Shown here: piece after piece, positions 5,391 through 7,724 of the stretch
Layout of the letters: each line of letters begins with the position of its first letter
Position numbering within the stretch: position 1 is the stretch's first letter
Assembly (NCBI GenBank): GCA_947311745.1
Contig: CAMZLT010000257.1
Span: 1 to 7,724, forward strand
DNA: 7,724 bases
DNA from: an uncultured Flavobacteriaceae bacterium
Lineage (GTDB): Bacteria > Bacteroidota > Bacteroidia > Flavobacteriales > Flavobacteriaceae
Direction of reading: 5' to 3'
Translations under genes and position numbers: made by a program
The notes under the pieces: generated by a model
Told to the model about the DNA's origin: nothing
Seen by the model: the letters and a program-made list of their open reading frames with translations, nothing else
Database searches by the model: none

Positions 5391-7529
5391 ATGAAAAGAG
5401 CAATTACAATTTTTATTTTGTTTTTAGGAACATATTTCTTAAAAGCACAGATCGTTATTACAAACGACAACACTTTTAAAACAGCAGATCAAATGCTTTT
5501 AGCAAACGAACTGTTTGAAAGTGGAGAGCCTTGGGCTGAAGATTTAGGGTATAATTTAGACGATCTAGATCCAATGATACCTGGTTCTCCAGATCAATTT
5601 TCGTATAATACAGGAATTGAAAGTTACGAGTATTCTCGTTATTTATTAAACACACTAAACGGTCGTTCTGGTTTAGGTTTACACATGATGTGGTCGCCTT
5701 TAATTATGGCAAATGCAGCGATGCAACCTGCATCATTTGATGGACAATTTACTGGTGGAACTGCAAACGGATTTAAAGAAGATGATATGCTAATGATGAT
5801 GATTGGCAACTTCGGAGCAAATGCTAATTTTACACCTTTTGCACATCCTTTTCCACAATTTGCCGATTTTTTAGAAGGCGATATTAATTTACCACAAACG
5901 GTACAAGCTGGTTTTGGACATGATTTCGCTTCCACAAGATGGGATCGTTCTTTAATGACAAAAACCTTAAATTTAGGTGCAATGGGACAATCGGCTTCTA
6001 AACAATATCTTTGGGCACAAGATATGTTAAGTGCTTTTCACGATAGTGCAGATAACGGAATTGATGCAGATGGTACCAATTCACCTGATTTACCAAACAG
6101 TCCAATGTTTGATCCAAATAATAATATTTTTTATGGAGGAAATAATACCGATGGTTTTATAGGTCAGATTTTAACTGCAGAATCTATCAACAAAACAAAA
6201 TTTATTTTAACACAATTAGCGTACGATGGTACTAATTTAGGAATGATAGATCCTGCAACCTATGATCCTGCAAACGGAATTAAATATTTTCCTACAAAAA
6301 TTGCCGTTACTGAAGCGAGTGTTTTAACTGGTTTACCTCCAAAATGGGATACGTTTACCGTAACCGATCCTATGAGCAAAATATTTGATCAATGGTCGTA
6401 TTTATTAGCAACTACAAGTTATATGGATATGATGGATCCTAATAACACAAGCGATGCAGCACATTTAGCATACAAAGAAGTTTTTGATGGCTTTCCATTT
6501 CCTGCTTCTATGCAAGAAACAGGAACCCCAGGTCCTTATGACTTAATGAAAGGTGCAAGTAAAGTAATCTTTTTAAATATGATGGCAATGCACTACAACG
6601 CATCAGAAAACACCTTTATTGATGGAGCAATGCTTAACGGAGCAGGAATGCCAATGATGGATATGATGGTAAAATCACTTAATGCAGGTTACGTTATTGT
6701 AGCTTTAAAAAATTTTATACCTCAATTTACAGGAACACCTTTAGCAACTATGGCAACGAATGCTGCTACAGCACAAGCCGATTATATTATTGCTCATCTT
6801 AAAGATCCAAATGGTGGTTTTTATAATATGTACACTATTGGTACTGGTGCAGATACATCTATGCCTAAAACATTAATGGCAAATGCTGCAATTGTTAGAG
6901 GTTTATATGCTGCTTACGATATAACAGGTAATGCAACTTATTTAACCGAAGCTAATGCAGGTTACGCATATTTAATTGCTAATTTTTACGATACAACACA
7001 TCAAGTTTTTTTAACTGAATTAGGAAATGCAACAGCAACCTATACACCAAAAAATTTAGGCGTTTTAGCAGGTGTTTTACGTGAGGCAAATTTAGTTGGA
7101 GGACAAGCAAGTGCTAAAACTATTTATCAAGATATTTTTGAAACTATTTTTAATAAAACTATTTTACGTGAAGCAGAAGCAACAGGTGAAACAGGTGGAG
7201 ATTCTGACGGTGATGGTATTCCGTATATTCAAGGAGGAACAAAACCTTTTGTTTTTGCAGCAGAAGCTACTTATGACACTACAGCAGGAGTTTCCGATAC
7301 TAATTTAAATCAAATAACTATTTACCCTAATCCTGCAAAAAACACCATACATATCAGTTCTGAAACAGGAACATTAAAAAGTATATCTATTTTTAATCTT
7401 TTAGGTAAAAATATAATGCATAGTAATCCTGTTAATGATATTAATATTTCTCATTTAGAAAAAGGAATTTATTTCCTTAGCATTACTATTGGAAATAAAA
7501 AAATTACCAAAAAATTTATTAAACAATAA
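5391..7529 (+). CDS. Secreted methionine-rich protein of unknown function with T9SS type A sorting domain
   Basis: The 712-residue protein starts with a signal peptide (MKRAITIFILFLGTYFLKA, cleavage before Q20) and ends with a T9SS type A sorting domain (about 640-712: ITIYPNP at 642-648, then an IFNLLGK strand, LEKGIYFLSI and a basic KKITKKFIKQ tail). It should be exported by Sec, moved across the outer membrane by T9SS, and released or anchored to the surface. Residues about 455-570 have helical hairpin repeats with DPNGGFYN (472-478) and AAIVRGLYAAYDITGNATYL, reminiscent of alpha/alpha-barrel enzymes; I would not assign a reaction. DSDGDG (604-609) is a calcium-binding-like linker before the sorting domain. 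There are 36 methionines, clustered at 133-137, 345-348 and 397-426, and no cysteine. The start follows AT-rich leader DNA without a Shine-Dalgarno site, normal for this phylum. It is monocistronic, with a terminator 22 bases after its stop. Confidence 0.88.
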   Translation: MKRAITIFILFLGTYFLKAQIVITNDNTFKTADQMLLANELFESGEPWAEDLGYNLDDLDPMIPGSPDQFSYNTGIESYEYSRYLLNTLNGRSGLGLHMMWSPLIMANAAMQPASFDGQFTGGTANGFKEDDMLMMMIGNFGANANFTPFAHPFPQFADFLEGDINLPQTVQAGFGHDFASTRWDRSLMTKTLNLGAMGQSASKQYLWAQDMLSAFHDSADNGIDADGTNSPDLPNSPMFDPNNNIFYGGNNTDGFIGQILTAESINKTKFILTQLAYDGTNLGMIDPATYDPANGIKYFPTKIAVTEASVLTGLPPKWDTFTVTDPMSKIFDQWSYLLATTSYMDMMDPNNTSDAAHLAYKEVFDGFPFPASMQETGTPGPYDLMKGASKVIFLNMMAMHYNASENTFIDGAMLNGAGMPMMDMMVKSLNAGYVIVALKNFIPQFTGTPLATMATNAATAQADYIIAHLKDPNGGFYNMYTIGTGADTSMPKTLMANAAIVRGLYAAYDITGNATYLTEANAGYAYLIANFYDTTHQVFLTELGNATATYTPKNLGVLAGVLREANLVGGQASAKTIYQDIFETIFNKTILREAEATGETGGDSDGDGIPYIQGGTKPFVFAAEATYDTTAGVSDTNLNQITIYPNPAKNTIHISSETGTLKSISIFNLLGKNIMHSNPVNDINISHLEKGIYFLSITIGNKKITKKFIKQ

Positions 7530-7551
7530 AGTTGTTATTACCTAGTTTTTT

Positions 7552-7583
7552 AAAAGGAAATCATTTATTTGATTTCCTTTTTT
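7552..7583 (+). terminator. Intrinsic terminator of the secreted-protein gene
   Basis: A perfect 12-base stem (AAAAGGAAATCA at 7552-7563 with TGATTTCCTTTT at 7570-7581) encloses a 6-base loop (TTTATT) and ends in a T-run (7578-7583). It lies 22 bases after the TAA at 7527-7529. The A-run on the left arm means it could also stop leftward transcription. Confidence 0.88.
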
Positions 7584-7615
7584 CTATTTATCTATTTTTT
7601 ACTAAAACTTCCCCT

Positions 7616-7712
7616 CACGCTAGTGCGCGATTGTATCGCGTACAATCATCATAAACCTTTTATTTAATTACATTATATCAATCGTGTTTTTGCACAATAA
7701 TCAATAGCAGAA
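7616..7712 (+). repeat. 97-base direct repeat, copy B
   Basis: This is the second copy of 5020-5116, in the same orientation, with 7 substitutions and no gaps. The two hairpin options are intact: CGCGAT/ATCGCG (7626-7640) and GATTGTA/TACAATC (7629-7647). The window ends 12 bases after the matching part, so whether an inverted partner follows, as it does at 5171-5189 for copy A, cannot be seen. On the minus strand the reading that starts the 4850-5071 ORF stops at a TAG here. Confidence 0.9.
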
Positions 7713-7724
7713 CCATAAATATAA

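Noticed and set aside
5639..5935. Minus-strand ORF of 98 codons with several cysteines
   Set aside because: It is antisense to the secreted protein gene, whose signal peptide and sorting domain show the true frame.
7096..7308. Plus-strand ORF of 70 codons in another frame
   Set aside because: It is an out-of-frame shadow of the secreted protein just before its sorting domain.
5020..7712. CRISPR array
   Set aside because: Only two repeat copies 2.6 kb apart with a gene between them, no spacers of regular length and no cas genes.

Overview
The window is AT-rich chromosomal DNA that looks like a member of the Flavobacteriaceae (Bacteroidota). The evidence is a secreted protein ending in a type IX secretion system (T9SS) type A sorting domain, signal peptides ending in ..FSQ and ..KAQ, a Bacteroidota-type TAnnTTTG promoter box, almost no Shine-Dalgarno sites, and an ABC-F protein with typical flavobacterial wording. 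No species can be named from this sequence alone.

Layout. The left third (1-2779) is read leftwards. A large secreted lipase-like alpha/beta hydrolase starts at 2123 and runs off the left edge; its gene cannot be seen whole. To its right, and separated from it by a hairpin terminator (2157-2191), lies a two-gene operon: a MazG-type nucleotide pyrophosphohydrolase (2779-2453) followed after one base by a small two-helix membrane protein (2451-2215). A divergent promoter region (2780-2970) separates these from a rightward Uup-like ABC-F ATPase (2971-4824). An AT-rich gap of 566 bases (4825-5390) holds one doubtful small ORF, a GC-richer repeat element with inverted ends, and three short palindromes. 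The right third is a 712-codon secreted, methionine-rich, cysteine-free protein of unknown function (5391-7529) with its own terminator (7552-7583). A second copy of the repeat follows at the right edge.

How the parts relate. MazG and Uup are housekeeping-type functions (nucleotide-pool cleaning and ribosome-associated ATPase). The two large secreted proteins are probably T9SS cargo acting outside the cell, although the lipase C-terminus is not visible. The most unusual structure is the pair of 97-base direct repeats (90 of 97 positions identical) that bracket the methionine-rich secreted gene. The left copy forms a REPIN-like inverted pair with a further partial copy. I see no complete new defence or mobile system; the repeat-bracketed secreted gene and the palindrome cluster before it are the points most worth following up.
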